Below, in pieces: positions 17,067-24,244 of a DNA stretch of 38,129 nucleotides. The translations under genes and the position numbers were made by a program. Source of the DNA: Alistipes sp. (GTDB taxonomy: Bacteria > Bacteroidota > Bacteroidia > Bacteroidales > Rikenellaceae); contig JAFWYM010000009.1 in assembly GCA_017517705.1 (NCBI GenBank), forward strand, positions 1 to 38,129. The letters run 5' to 3'. Position 1 is the first letter of the stretch; each line of letters opens with the position of its first letter. The notes under the pieces are model-generated. The model ran no database searches. It worked only from the letters and a program-made list of their open reading frames with translations, and had not been told where the DNA came from.

Positions 17067-19105
17067 CTATGAGACACATAGCCTCCATATTCATCATCCT
17101 CATGGCCGTAACCTCTGTTACAGCCCAGGAGCGCCACTACGATATCGATGCTGTCGACATCGTAGGTGCGCGCACGATAAAGGATATAGGCGTGCAGCAA
17201 ACGAAGCTCGACTCGCTCATATTGAAGGAGAGCATCGCCCTCTCCATGGCAGATATCCTCGCCTTCAACAGCTCCATCTTCGTGAAGAGCTACGGCCGTG
17301 CTACGCTCTCCACCGTATCGTTTCGTGGCACATCGCCCTCACATACGCAGGTGACATGGAACGGCATGCGCATAAATAGTCCCATGCTCGGCATGACCGA
17401 CTTCTCGATGATACCATCCTACTTCGTCGACGATGCCTCGCTACTGCACGGCACATCGTCGGTAAATGAGACGGGAGGCGGCCTCGGTGGTGCGGTGAAG
17501 CTATCGACGACGGCAGCCAACAACCGCGGTTTCGGGTTGCAATATATTCAGGGCATAGGGTCGTTTAAGACCTTCGACGAGTTCCTGCGCCTCGGCTATG
17601 GCAACGACCACTGGCAGACATCTACGCGCGTGGTGGTGAGCACCTCGGCAAACGACTTCCGCTACACAAACCGCGACAAGAAGCTGAACGTCTACGACGA
17701 CCAGATGAACATCGTCGACCAATACTACCCCGTGGAGCGCAACAAGAGTGGTAGCTATCGCGATATTCACATACTACAGGAGGTATACTACACGACGGGG
17801 CATGGCGACCGCATAGGGCTCAATGCGTGGTACGTAAACTCCAACCGCGAGCTCCCGATGCTCACGACCGACTATGCCGACGACACGGAGTACGACAACC
17901 GCCAACGCGAGCAGACACTGCGTGCCGTGGTATCGTGGGATCATCTGCGCACCAACTATAAGGTGGGAGTAAGTGGCGGATATATACATACCTCAATGGC
18001 CTACGACTACCTGCGCGACCCGGGCAACGGCACGATGACACCCATGACATGCTCGCGCTCGAAGATAAACACCCTCTACGGCCGTGCCGAGGGCGAGTAC
18101 TACATCGGCACGAAGTGGCTCTTCACGGCAACACTTACAGCACACCAGCACTTTGTCGAGAGCCGCGACAAGAGCATCGTCTTACAGGATGGCAACAAGG
18201 GTATCGTGGGATATAATCAGGCACGCATAGAGCTCTCCGGGGCGGTGTCCGCCAAGTGGCGACCCACGGAGCGCCTCGGCATCTCGGCGGTGCTTCGCGA
18301 GGAGCTCTTCGGCACTAAGCTCACACCCATAATCCCTGCACTCTTTGTCGATGGGGTGGTGTCGAAGCGTGGCAATGTCATCGTAAAGGGCTCACTCTCA
18401 CGCAACTACCGCTACCCCACGCTCAACGACCTCTACTTCCTGCCTGGTGGCAACCCCAACCTGCGCAGCGAGAGCGGCTGGACATACGACCTCGGAGCCT
18501 CGTTTGCCGTGGGACGCACGGGGCAATACTCCGTTAGTGGCTCGGCAACATGGTTCGACTCCTACATATCCGACTGGATACTGTGGCTCCCGACGACCAA
18601 GGGCTTCTTCTCTCCCCGCAACATCAAGGATGTACACGCCTATGGCGTGGAGCTCAAGGCCGAGGGCACGCTACACTTTGCCCGCGAGTGGAGCCTTACG
18701 CTCGATGGCACCTTCGCGTGGACACCCTCGATAAATAGTGGCGAGCCCCTCACCGAGGCCGACCGCTCGGTAGGCAAGCAGCTACCCTACGTACCCGAAT
18801 ATACGGCAACGCTGAATGGGCGTCTCGCGTGGCGCGGATGGACATTCCAATACAAGTGGTGCTACTACTCCGAGCGCTTCACCATGTCGTCGAACGACTA
18901 TACACTCACGGGTAAGCTCCCCGAGTACTTCATGTCGAACATATCGCTTGAGAAGAGCCTCACGTTACGCTGGGCAGACCTCTCGGTGAAGGGTACGATA
19001 AACAACCTCTTCGATGAGGAGTATATGTCGGTACTCTCGCGCCCGATGCCGGGCATCAACTTCGAGATATTTATCGGCATCACGCCAAAGTGGAACGGCA
19101 AATAA
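17063..19105 (+). CDS. btuB: BtuB-like TonB-dependent B12 receptor
   Basis: The 680-residue protein has a signal peptide ending TSVTAQ. A plug domain follows (IALSMADILAFNSSIFVKSYG, STVSFRGTSPSHTQVTWNGM, NETGGGLGGAVKLST). The rest is a beta-barrel ending in an aromatic-containing strand near FEIFIGITPKW, with NNLFDEEY in the penultimate segment, as in TonB receptors. It lacks the N-terminal carboxypeptidase-like domain of SusC proteins and is the size of BtuB. It would import cobalamin with energy from TonB. The start overlaps the btuG stop by 4 nt; a second ATG lies 6 nt further in. No clear terminator follows. Confidence 0.92.
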   Translation: MTMRHIASIFIILMAVTSVTAQERHYDIDAVDIVGARTIKDIGVQQTKLDSLILKESIALSMADILAFNSSIFVKSYGRATLSTVSFRGTSPSHTQVTWNGMRINSPMLGMTDFSMIPSYFVDDASLLHGTSSVNETGGGLGGAVKLSTTAANNRGFGLQYIQGIGSFKTFDEFLRLGYGNDHWQTSTRVVVSTSANDFRYTNRDKKLNVYDDQMNIVDQYYPVERNKSGSYRDIHILQEVYYTTGHGDRIGLNAWYVNSNRELPMLTTDYADDTEYDNRQREQTLRAVVSWDHLRTNYKVGVSGGYIHTSMAYDYLRDPGNGTMTPMTCSRSKINTLYGRAEGEYYIGTKWLFTATLTAHQHFVESRDKSIVLQDGNKGIVGYNQARIELSGAVSAKWRPTERLGISAVLREELFGTKLTPIIPALFVDGVVSKRGNVIVKGSLSRNYRYPTLNDLYFLPGGNPNLRSESGWTYDLGASFAVGRTGQYSVSGSATWFDSYISDWILWLPTTKGFFSPRNIKDVHAYGVELKAEGTLHFAREWSLTLDGTFAWTPSINSGEPLTEADRSVGKQLPYVPEYTATLNGRLAWRGWTFQYKWCYYSERFTMSSNDYTLTGKLPEYFMSNISLEKSLTLRWADLSVKGTINNLFDEEYMSVLSRPMPGINFEIFIGITPKWNGK

Positions 19106-19428
19106 CAGTGAGGAGCGAGTAATTGTTTTTTTTGACAAGTGGGTAGCATGGGGGATGTGAGTAGTGTGGGTAATAATACTCAATCCCTCTTGGCAAAACA
19201 AAAGATCGGGATGACAAGATTGGCTACTACGCAGCTATCGCTGCTTCGCTTAACGCCCATCTTGCTGGCTCCCTTAATAGGCTGCACAAAGCTTTCGTAA
19301 GCATAGGTTCTGTCAATACATTGCCACCTTTTTTGTATTCCACAGCCATCTGATGCAAGCATCAAGGCTGTGAAACACAAAAAAAGCCCTCAATCTTTCG
19401 ATTGAGGACCTCTGCTTACTCAGCTTTG
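19106..19428. other. Gene-free gap with a duplicated tRNA 3' end
   Basis: No coding sequence is supported here. A G-rich stretch near 19139-19175 (units like GGGTAGTGTGGGTAATAAT) recurs at 23860-23900 and 35080-35110. The 16 bases at 19206-19221 are identical to 19429-19444, the 3' end of tRNA-Pro(GGG), in the same orientation and 223 bp apart. That resembles the att duplication left by tRNA-targeting integrative elements. A two-tier hairpin lies at 19341-19372 (CACAGCC...GGCTGTG with TGATGC/GCATCA inside). Confidence 0.5.
19379..19407 (-). terminator. Terminator after tRNA-Pro(GGG)
   Basis: On the minus strand, CCTCAATC pairs with GATTGAGG (19388-19395 and 19400-19407, GAAA loop) and is followed by GCTTTTTTT. 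It lies 22 nt beyond the tRNA 3' end. Confidence 0.88.
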
Positions 19429-19503
19429 TCGGGATGACAAGATTCGAACTTGCGACAACACGCCCCCCAGACGTGTACTCTAACCGGGCTGAGCTACATC
19501 CCG
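19429..19503 (-). tRNA. tRNA-Pro (anticodon GGG)
   Basis: This is a 75-nt minus-strand cloverleaf. The acceptor is CGGGATG/CATCCCG with discriminator A. The anticodon stem CACGT/GCGTG encloses CTGGGGG, giving anticodon GGG. The T arm is GCAAG TTCGAAT CTTGT. With the UGG and CGG genes at the left end, the window carries a full set of proline isoacceptors. Confidence 0.96.
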
Positions 19504-19519
19504 AACTGGTTTTGCGGTG

Positions 19520-19552
19520 CAAAGATAATAATAATTTTTCCAATAATGCAAA
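19520..19552 (-). promoter_or_regulatory. Promoter of tRNA-Pro(GGG)
   Basis: Read on the minus strand, TTTG (19552-19549), 21 nt, and TATCTTTG (19527-19520) precede the tRNA by 16 nt. It diverges from btuF. Confidence 0.7.
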
Positions 19553-19582
19553 TTAATTGCAAAAAAAATGTAACTTTGTCAA

Positions 19583-20710
19583 ATGAAAATTTTAGCAAAA
19601 ATAGCCATCATCGCCACAATCATCTCATTGTGTGTCTGTTGCGCAGGCGCAAGCAACGATGGTGACGAGGGCTTCAACATAGCAGAATATACGCCCATAC
19701 ACGCCACAGGGTTCTCACTGATGGCCAACGACGAGGGTGCAAAGCTGCTACGTGTGACGCGCCCATGGCAGGGCGATGTCGTTGCGGAGCAGAGACTCGC
19801 AATATTCCCGACAAAGGATATGGCCGAGGGGTATGAGGGACAGTATATCGTCGGTGCAGCAGACCGCATAGTATGTATGTCGACAAGCCACATAGCGATG
19901 CTTGATGCCATAGGCAAGGCAGATGCCATTGTCGGAGTGTCGGGCAAGCAATACATTATGAACGAGGCTATTAGGAACAACAGCGCCGTCAAAGATGTAG
20001 GCTACGACAGCAATATTGACTTCGAGCGAATCGTAGCTCTACGCCCCGACATCATTCTGATGTATGGCGTAGCGGCCGAGAATAGGGCGATAACAGCCAA
20101 GCTTCGCGAGTTACGCATCCCATATATATATTTAGGAGACTACACCGAGCAGTCGCCATTAGGTAAGGCCGAGTGGATGGTTGCCATAGCCGAGATTACT
20201 GGGTGCAGGGAGCGCGGAGAGAGTCTATTTATGGATATTGTCACACGCTACAACACCATACGCGAGAGCGTTAGCAACGCGACAAAGCCTCGCGTGATGT
20301 TCAACACCCCCTATCAGGATGTGTGGTATATGCCCTCGGACGACAGCTACATGGTGCGCCTGGTGGAGGATGCCGGCGGTGAGTATATATACAAGGGCAA
20401 GAACCCCACAGGCGGCTCCAAGGGCATAAGTCTCGAGGAGGCTGTTAGGCTTGTGGACAAGGCGGATATATGGATCAACGTAGGTCAGTGTACGACGCTT
20501 CGGGAGCTACACGCGATAGCGCCACACTTCGCCTCGAGTGATGTGGTGCGTCGTGGCGAGGTATACAACAACAACCTTCGTCGCACGGAGGCCGGAGGTA
20601 GCGACTTCTGGGAGTCGGCGATAGTACGTCCCGATGTGGTTCTCAGCGACTTGGCATCGATAATGAGAGGTGACAACGAAGAGTTATATTACCACCGTAA
20701 GTTAGAGTAG
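19583..20710 (+). CDS. btuF: Periplasmic cobalamin-binding lipoprotein of ABC importer
   Basis: The 375-residue protein belongs to the helical-backbone periplasmic binding protein family (PF01497 type). A lipoprotein-like signal ends in a Cys cluster (LCVCC, Cys19/20). The fold is marked by RIVCMSTSHIAMLDAIGKADAIVGVSG, then FERIVALRPDIILMYG, and a C-terminal lobe with KPRVMFNTPYQDVWYMPS and RPDVVLSDLASIM. It delivers B12 to BtuCD. The btuC start is 1 nt beyond the stop. TAACTTTG at 19571-19578 ends only 4 nt before the ATG, so if it is a promoter the mRNA would begin inside or at the start codon. No TTG is found 19-21 nt upstream, so it may be a chance match. Unlike the upstream genes, it has no riboswitch. 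Confidence 0.9.
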   Translation: MKILAKIAIIATIISLCVCCAGASNDGDEGFNIAEYTPIHATGFSLMANDEGAKLLRVTRPWQGDVVAEQRLAIFPTKDMAEGYEGQYIVGAADRIVCMSTSHIAMLDAIGKADAIVGVSGKQYIMNEAIRNNSAVKDVGYDSNIDFERIVALRPDIILMYGVAAENRAITAKLRELRIPYIYLGDYTEQSPLGKAEWMVAIAEITGCRERGESLFMDIVTRYNTIRESVSNATKPRVMFNTPYQDVWYMPSDDSYMVRLVEDAGGEYIYKGKNPTGGSKGISLEEAVRLVDKADIWINVGQCTTLRELHAIAPHFASSDVVRRGEVYNNNLRRTEAGGSDFWESAIVRPDVVLSDLASIMRGDNEELYYHRKLE

Positions 20711-20711
20711 C

Positions 20712-21746
20712 ATGCAAACATCCAAAGCACATATCACGCACATCGTACTCTTTGCCATACTTGCCGTGGCACTTGGCGCGCTTGCAATATGCGGGCTCCT
20801 CACGGGCACTACGGAGCTACCCCTCGGCGATGTATGGGATGCCCTGATAGGGCGCACTACGGATGTCGGCACGCAGACCATTGTCCTTAAGATGCGTATG
20901 CCGAAGGTGCTCGTAGCCATCGCTGCGGGCGCAGCACTCTCGGCAAGTGGACTGCAGATGCAGACGCTCTTTCGTAACCCCCTGGCCGGCCCCTACGTCC
21001 TCGGCATCAACTCAGGTGCGAGCCTCGGCGTGGCACTATTCACGCTGGCGATGCCCATGCTTGGCGTAGGCACGGCATCGTGGTTCATGTCATTCGGCAT
21101 CACAGGCATGGCGTGGATAGGCTCCGCAGCAATCCTCATGCTCGTTATGTGGCTGTCGCGCAAGATAAAGAATATCAACACCATACTCATCATAGGCATG
21201 ATGCTCGGCTCGGCAATATCGGCCATCGTCGGCATACTTCAATATATGGGCACAGAGGAGTCGCTCAAGGCATTCATCGTATGGACTATGGGCTCACTGG
21301 GCACGGTGACCACGGAGCAACTATACATACTCATCCCTGTTGTCATCGTGGGTATGATGCTTGCCATCGTCGCCATCAAGCCCCTCGACGTGCTCCTCCT
21401 TGGCGAGAGCTATGCCCGCACTATGGGCATCAACATCAAGCTGACGCGCCTGGTTATCTTCCTCTCCACGACACTCCTTGCCGGCACCATCACCGCCTTC
21501 TGCGGGCCTATAGGATTCATCGGCCTCGCCATGCCTCACCTTGCGCGTATGACCTTCCGCACCGCCAGCCACCGCGTGCTTATGCCCGCAACGATGCTCT
21601 GGGGCGCAGTCTCCATGCTGCTATGCTCGCTTATGTGCGACATTGTGGCGCGTAGTGGCGTGATGCTTCCGGTCAATACGATAACATCGCTCCTGGGCGT
21701 GCCCATCATCATATATGTCGTCATCCGCAATCGTAACCGCCAATGA
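20712..21746 (+). CDS. btuC: Cobalamin ABC importer permease
   Basis: The 344-residue permease of the FecCD/BtuC family has about ten hydrophobic helices. Signatures include LKMRMPKVLVAIAAGAALSASGLQMQ, the segment NPLAGPYVLGINSGASLGVALF and the C-terminal GPIGFIGLAMPHLAR. The IGFIGL..PH motif is the cytoplasmic loop that contacts the ATPase. It starts 1 nt after btuF and its stop overlaps the btuD start by 4 nt, so the three are one operon. Iron-siderophore permeases look alike. The B12 assignment comes from the adjacent btuGB genes. Confidence 0.92.
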   Translation: MQTSKAHITHIVLFAILAVALGALAICGLLTGTTELPLGDVWDALIGRTTDVGTQTIVLKMRMPKVLVAIAAGAALSASGLQMQTLFRNPLAGPYVLGINSGASLGVALFTLAMPMLGVGTASWFMSFGITGMAWIGSAAILMLVMWLSRKIKNINTILIIGMMLGSAISAIVGILQYMGTEESLKAFIVWTMGSLGTVTTEQLYILIPVVIVGMMLAIVAIKPLDVLLLGESYARTMGINIKLTRLVIFLSTTLLAGTITAFCGPIGFIGLAMPHLARMTFRTASHRVLMPATMLWGAVSMLLCSLMCDIVARSGVMLPVNTITSLLGVPIIIYVVIRNRNRQ

Positions 21747-22501
21747 TAGAGCTACGTAACATAACCCTCGCCTTTGGTCATCGCACGCTTATCACGGAGA
21801 GCTCGACGCTCTTCGAGCGTGGCAACCTCATAGCCCTGCTCGGACGTAATGGCACGGGCAAGTCTACGCTGCTACGCGCCATGGCAGCCCTTGGGCGCGT
21901 CACCGCTGGAAGCATAGCCATCGACGGCGAGGATATCGAGGATATCGCTGCAGCAACGCTGGCACGTAAGATAGCCTTCGTGAATACCGAGCGCGTGGAT
22001 GTCGAGGCACTTAGCGTTCACGACCTCGTGGCCATAGGCCGCGCGCCCTACACCGACTGGATGGGACGTATCGGCACGGATGATGAGGCCGTCATCGAGC
22101 GCTCGATGGAGATTGCCGGCATAGCATCAATGCGTGACCGCAGGGTCGACACCCTCTCGGATGGCGAGTGCCAGAGGGTGATGATAGCACGCGCGCTGGC
22201 GCAGGATACCCCCGCAATACTCCTTGACGAGCCCACATCGTTCCTCGACCTCCCCAACCGCTACGAGCTGTGTACGCTCCTAAGACGCCTTGCGCACGAG
22301 GAACATAAGTGCGTGATATTCTCCACCCACGAACTCGACATAGCCCTCTCGCTTGCCGACAGCATAGCGTTGGTCGACACGCCACACCTTAAGCATATGC
22401 CCACGCAGAGCATGGTGCAGTCGGGAAATATCGAGCGACTCTTCGACAGCGAGCACGTCACGTTCGATGCCGCGACAGGCTCCATACGCCTGAAACGATA
22501 G
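21743..22501 (+). CDS. btuD: Cobalamin ABC importer ATPase
   Basis: The 252-residue ATPase has Walker A LLGRNGTGKST (Lys40), the ABC signature LSDGECQRVMIARAL (D and E replace the more common G and Q), Walker B AILLDEPTSFLDLP, and the switch histidine in IFSTHELD. It energises import through BtuC. The start overlaps the btuC stop (ATGA). Together with btuF it forms the inner-membrane half of B12 uptake. A weak terminator follows at 22515-22544. Confidence 0.93.
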   Translation: MIELRNITLAFGHRTLITESSTLFERGNLIALLGRNGTGKSTLLRAMAALGRVTAGSIAIDGEDIEDIAAATLARKIAFVNTERVDVEALSVHDLVAIGRAPYTDWMGRIGTDDEAVIERSMEIAGIASMRDRRVDTLSDGECQRVMIARALAQDTPAILLDEPTSFLDLPNRYELCTLLRRLAHEEHKCVIFSTHELDIALSLADSIALVDTPHLKHMPTQSMVQSGNIERLFDSEHVTFDAATGSIRLKR

Positions 22502-22514
22502 CACTCCGACAGAG

Positions 22515-22544
22515 CCTAAATTAGCGTTTTAGGGATTTTTTTTT
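22515..22544 (+). terminator. Terminator after btuD
   Basis: A short 6-bp stem CCTAAA/TTTAGG (22515-22520, 22528-22533) is followed by nine T residues (22536-22544). The stem is weak but the T tract and position fit. Confidence 0.6.
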
Positions 22545-22553
22545 GCATTTTCC

Positions 22554-22584
22554 TTTGTCAAATAGAAAATTTTGCGTACCTTCG
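22554..22584 (+). promoter_or_regulatory. Promoter of tRNA-Glu
   Basis: TTTG at 22554-22557, 19 nt, then TACCTTCG at 22577-22584 (one change from TAnnTTTG). It lies 40 nt before the tRNA. Confidence 0.65.
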
Positions 22585-22624
22585 CACCGCTAAATTGCTC
22601 GCATAGACTGAGCATTAGTGGATT

Positions 22625-22696
22625 GGCCCGTTCGTCTATCGGTTAGGACGCAAGATTTTCATTCTTGAAAGAGGAGTTCGACTCTCCTACGGGCTG
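22625..22696 (+). tRNA. tRNA-Glu (anticodon UUC)
   Basis: This is a 72-nt cloverleaf. The acceptor GGCCCGT pairs with ACGGGCT (the first pair is G-U), discriminator G. The anticodon arm GCAAG ATTTTCATTCTTG gives anticodon TTC. The T arm is GAGGA GTTCGACT CTCCT. CCA is not encoded. Confidence 0.95.
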
Positions 22697-22872
22697 CACT
22701 TGGCGCGTTGCGCATATAGCGCGGTGCGTGCGGTTTAATGTTTTTTAGGAGCGGGCGCTAAGCCTATCCGAGAGCGGCTACGGCCGTAGAGTGTGCAGGC
22801 CGATGGGCACAAGAGAATCAGTCGGCAAAGAAAACGAACGCATAAAAGTAAAAAATAAAAAGATTTAAAACT
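22697..22872 (+). promoter_or_regulatory. Leader between tRNA-Glu and rpsT
   Basis: This stretch of 176 nt has no terminator and no convincing TAnnTTTG element, so rpsT is probably transcribed from the tRNA-Glu promoter. It contains G/C-rich self-complementary pieces, for example GCGCGTTGCGC near 22703 and GAGCGGCTACGGCCG near 22772, that could form a structured leader. S20 mRNA leaders are autoregulated in other bacteria. Whether that happens here is unknown. Confidence 0.4.
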
Positions 22873-23124
22873 ATGGCAAATCACAAGTCATCGGAGAAGA
22901 GAATTCGTCAGACCGTAACAAAGCGCGCACACAACCGCCTTTATCACAAGACTACACGTAACGCCGTAAAGGCCTTGCGTAACACCACAGAGCGTAGCGC
23001 AGCTGAGGCACTTCTTCCTAAGGTAAGCTCGATGTTGGATAAGCTCGCAAAGCACAACATCATCCACAAGAACAAGGCAGCTAACCTTAAGAGCTCGCTC
23101 ACGCTCCACGTTAACGCTTTGTAA
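22873..23124 (+). CDS. rpsT: 30S ribosomal protein S20
   Basis: The protein binds 16S rRNA early in 30S assembly. It is 83 residues, very basic, and starts [21 protein letters not shown], the typical S20 N-terminal helix, with [18 protein letters not shown] at the C-terminus. The start at 22873 is fixed by this N-terminus and the A-rich stretch just before it. A good terminator follows at 23151-23180. Confidence 0.98.
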   Translation: MANHKSSEKRIRQTVTKRAHNRLYHKTTRNAVKALRNTTERSAAEALLPKVSSMLDKLAKHNIIHKNKAANLKSSLTLHVNAL

Positions 23125-23150
23125 TTGAGCGCGTCTGAATGACAACAGTA

Positions 23151-23180
23151 AGAGAATCCTTCGAAGGGTTCTCTTTTTTT
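23151..23180 (+). terminator. Terminator after rpsT
   Basis: AGAGAATCCT pairs with AGGGTTCTCT (23151-23160, 23165-23174; one T-G pair, TCGA loop) and runs into seven T residues. Confidence 0.9.
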
Positions 23181-23256
23181 ATTGCTACACGCAAGGGACG
23201 GGGGGGGCGGTGGCGTGGTGGGCATCGTCGAAGTATCTTAGGGCTCAGTCTTAATA

Positions 23257-23530
23257 GTCGGTGGAGTATAAATCAACTCGTCATGCCGAGGCGGGGCATC
23301 CGTGACGGTGAGGAGTGTTGGTTGCTACCATGCCCCAACGTGGGCATCTACCATTGTTTATACCTCGTTGCGGAGTGCGATATTGCAGGTGTGGGTATCA
23401 GTAAGGTACTATCAACAAAGGTAGATCGCCACAGAATTGCATAGAGCATGGTTACTTATCAGCGCAGTAATCGGATGCAATTCTTCGCGATGACGGCTTT
23501 ATATGTGCGCCCACCGGAATTTACGACAGA
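23257..23530. repeat. Intergenic element, copy A (274 bp)
   Basis: Copy A matches copy B at 23573-23846 with about 21 differences by eye (roughly 92% identity) and no length change. It contains two self-complementary pairs: GGGGCAT (23293-23299) with ATGCCCC (23330-23336), and AGAATTGCAT (23433-23442) with ATGCAATTCT (23475-23484). No credible coding frame crosses it. Confidence 0.9.
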
Positions 23531-23572
23531 ATAAAATTACTCACTCCTCACTCCTCACTACTCATTGTGGCT

Positions 23573-23846
23573 GTCGGTGGAGTATAAATAAATTCGTCAT
23601 GCCGAGGCGGGGCATCCGTGGCGGAGAGGAGTGTTGTTTGCTGCCATGCCCCAACGTGGGCATCTACCGCTGAATATACCTCGTTGCGGAGTGCGATATT
23701 GCAGGTGTGGGTATCAGTAAGGCACTATCAACAAAGGTAGATCGCCACAGAATTGCATAGAGCATGAGTGCGTATCAGTGTAGCCGTCGGATGCAATTCT
23801 TCGCGATGACGGCTTTATATGTGCGCCCACCCGAATTTACGACAGA
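23573..23846. repeat. Intergenic element, copy B (274 bp)
   Basis: Copy B is direct with respect to copy A at an offset of 316 bp. Both stem pairs are preserved exactly (23609-23615 with 23646-23652; 23749-23758 with 23791-23800), while about nine of the 21 differences fall in the loop between the second pair. A shorter related segment, with the phrase ACTCGTCATGCCGAGGC, occurs at about 35017-35034. Confidence 0.9.
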
Positions 23847-24042
23847 GCCCATCTTAGGGTGAGGAGCATGGGTAATATGGGTAGTGTGGGGAGTATGAGT
23901 AAAGCGCTCTCCCCATACCCAGTATACACAAACCCATGCCTTCTCTTTATAGATCCTTCGACTACGCTAACGCTCCGCTCAGGATGACAGGGTGCCGCAT
24001 CGCACCCATCATCCCCCCACCATACCCGCCCCCTAAACATCA
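23847..24042. other. Gene-free stretch with G-rich short repeats
   Basis: The stretch contains the GGGTAATATGGGTAGTGTGG-type run shared with 19139-19175 and 35080-35110, and a segment GATCCTTCGACTACGCT...AGGATGACAG. I see no gene or promoter in it. Confidence 0.5.
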
Positions 24043-24064
24043 CGGGTATTAAAATTAATACCCG
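24043..24064. repeat. Palindromic hairpin 1, core CGGGTATT/AATACCCG
   Basis: This is a 22-bp perfect palindrome with A/T centre. It has the same core as the hairpins at 24116-24137 and 24186-24213. Confidence 0.75.
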
Positions 24065-24115
24065 CAATACTGTAGGGCGCTGTGTTTAGTTGTGGAGTCG
24101 AACAAAAAAGTATCA

Positions 24116-24137
24116 CGGGTATTAAAAATAATACCCG
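24116..24137. repeat. Palindromic hairpin 2, core CGGGTATT/AATACCCG
   Basis: The ten bases flanking the centre match hairpin 1, including the preceding CA and following C. It lies 73 bp from hairpin 1. Confidence 0.75.
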
Positions 24138-24185
24138 CAAGAGCGGGGGGGGCGGACGTTAGTGCGGGCGGAGTGAGCAAAAGCA

Positions 24186-24213
24186 ACGCGGGTATACTTT
24201 TATATACCCGCGT
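24186..24213 (-). terminator. Hairpin 3, probable terminator of the LRR lipoprotein
   Basis: ACGCGGGTATA (24186-24196) pairs perfectly with TATACCCGCGT (24203-24213). On the minus strand it lies 31 nt beyond the LRR gene and is followed by TTGCTTTTGC. It shares the CGGGTAT core with hairpins 1 and 2 and may have the same origin. Confidence 0.6.
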
Positions 24214-24244
24214 CACCATTTATGTTGTTTATTAAGCAGTTAGG

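Noticed and set aside
19571-19578. TAACTTTG as the definite btuF promoter
   Set aside because: It would start transcription at or inside the start codon and has no TTG at 19-21 nt upstream; kept only as a question in the btuF entry.
23139-23444. 101-residue ORF behind rpsT
   Set aside because: It crosses the rpsT terminator and the 274-bp repeat, and the homologous frame in copy B is not maintained.
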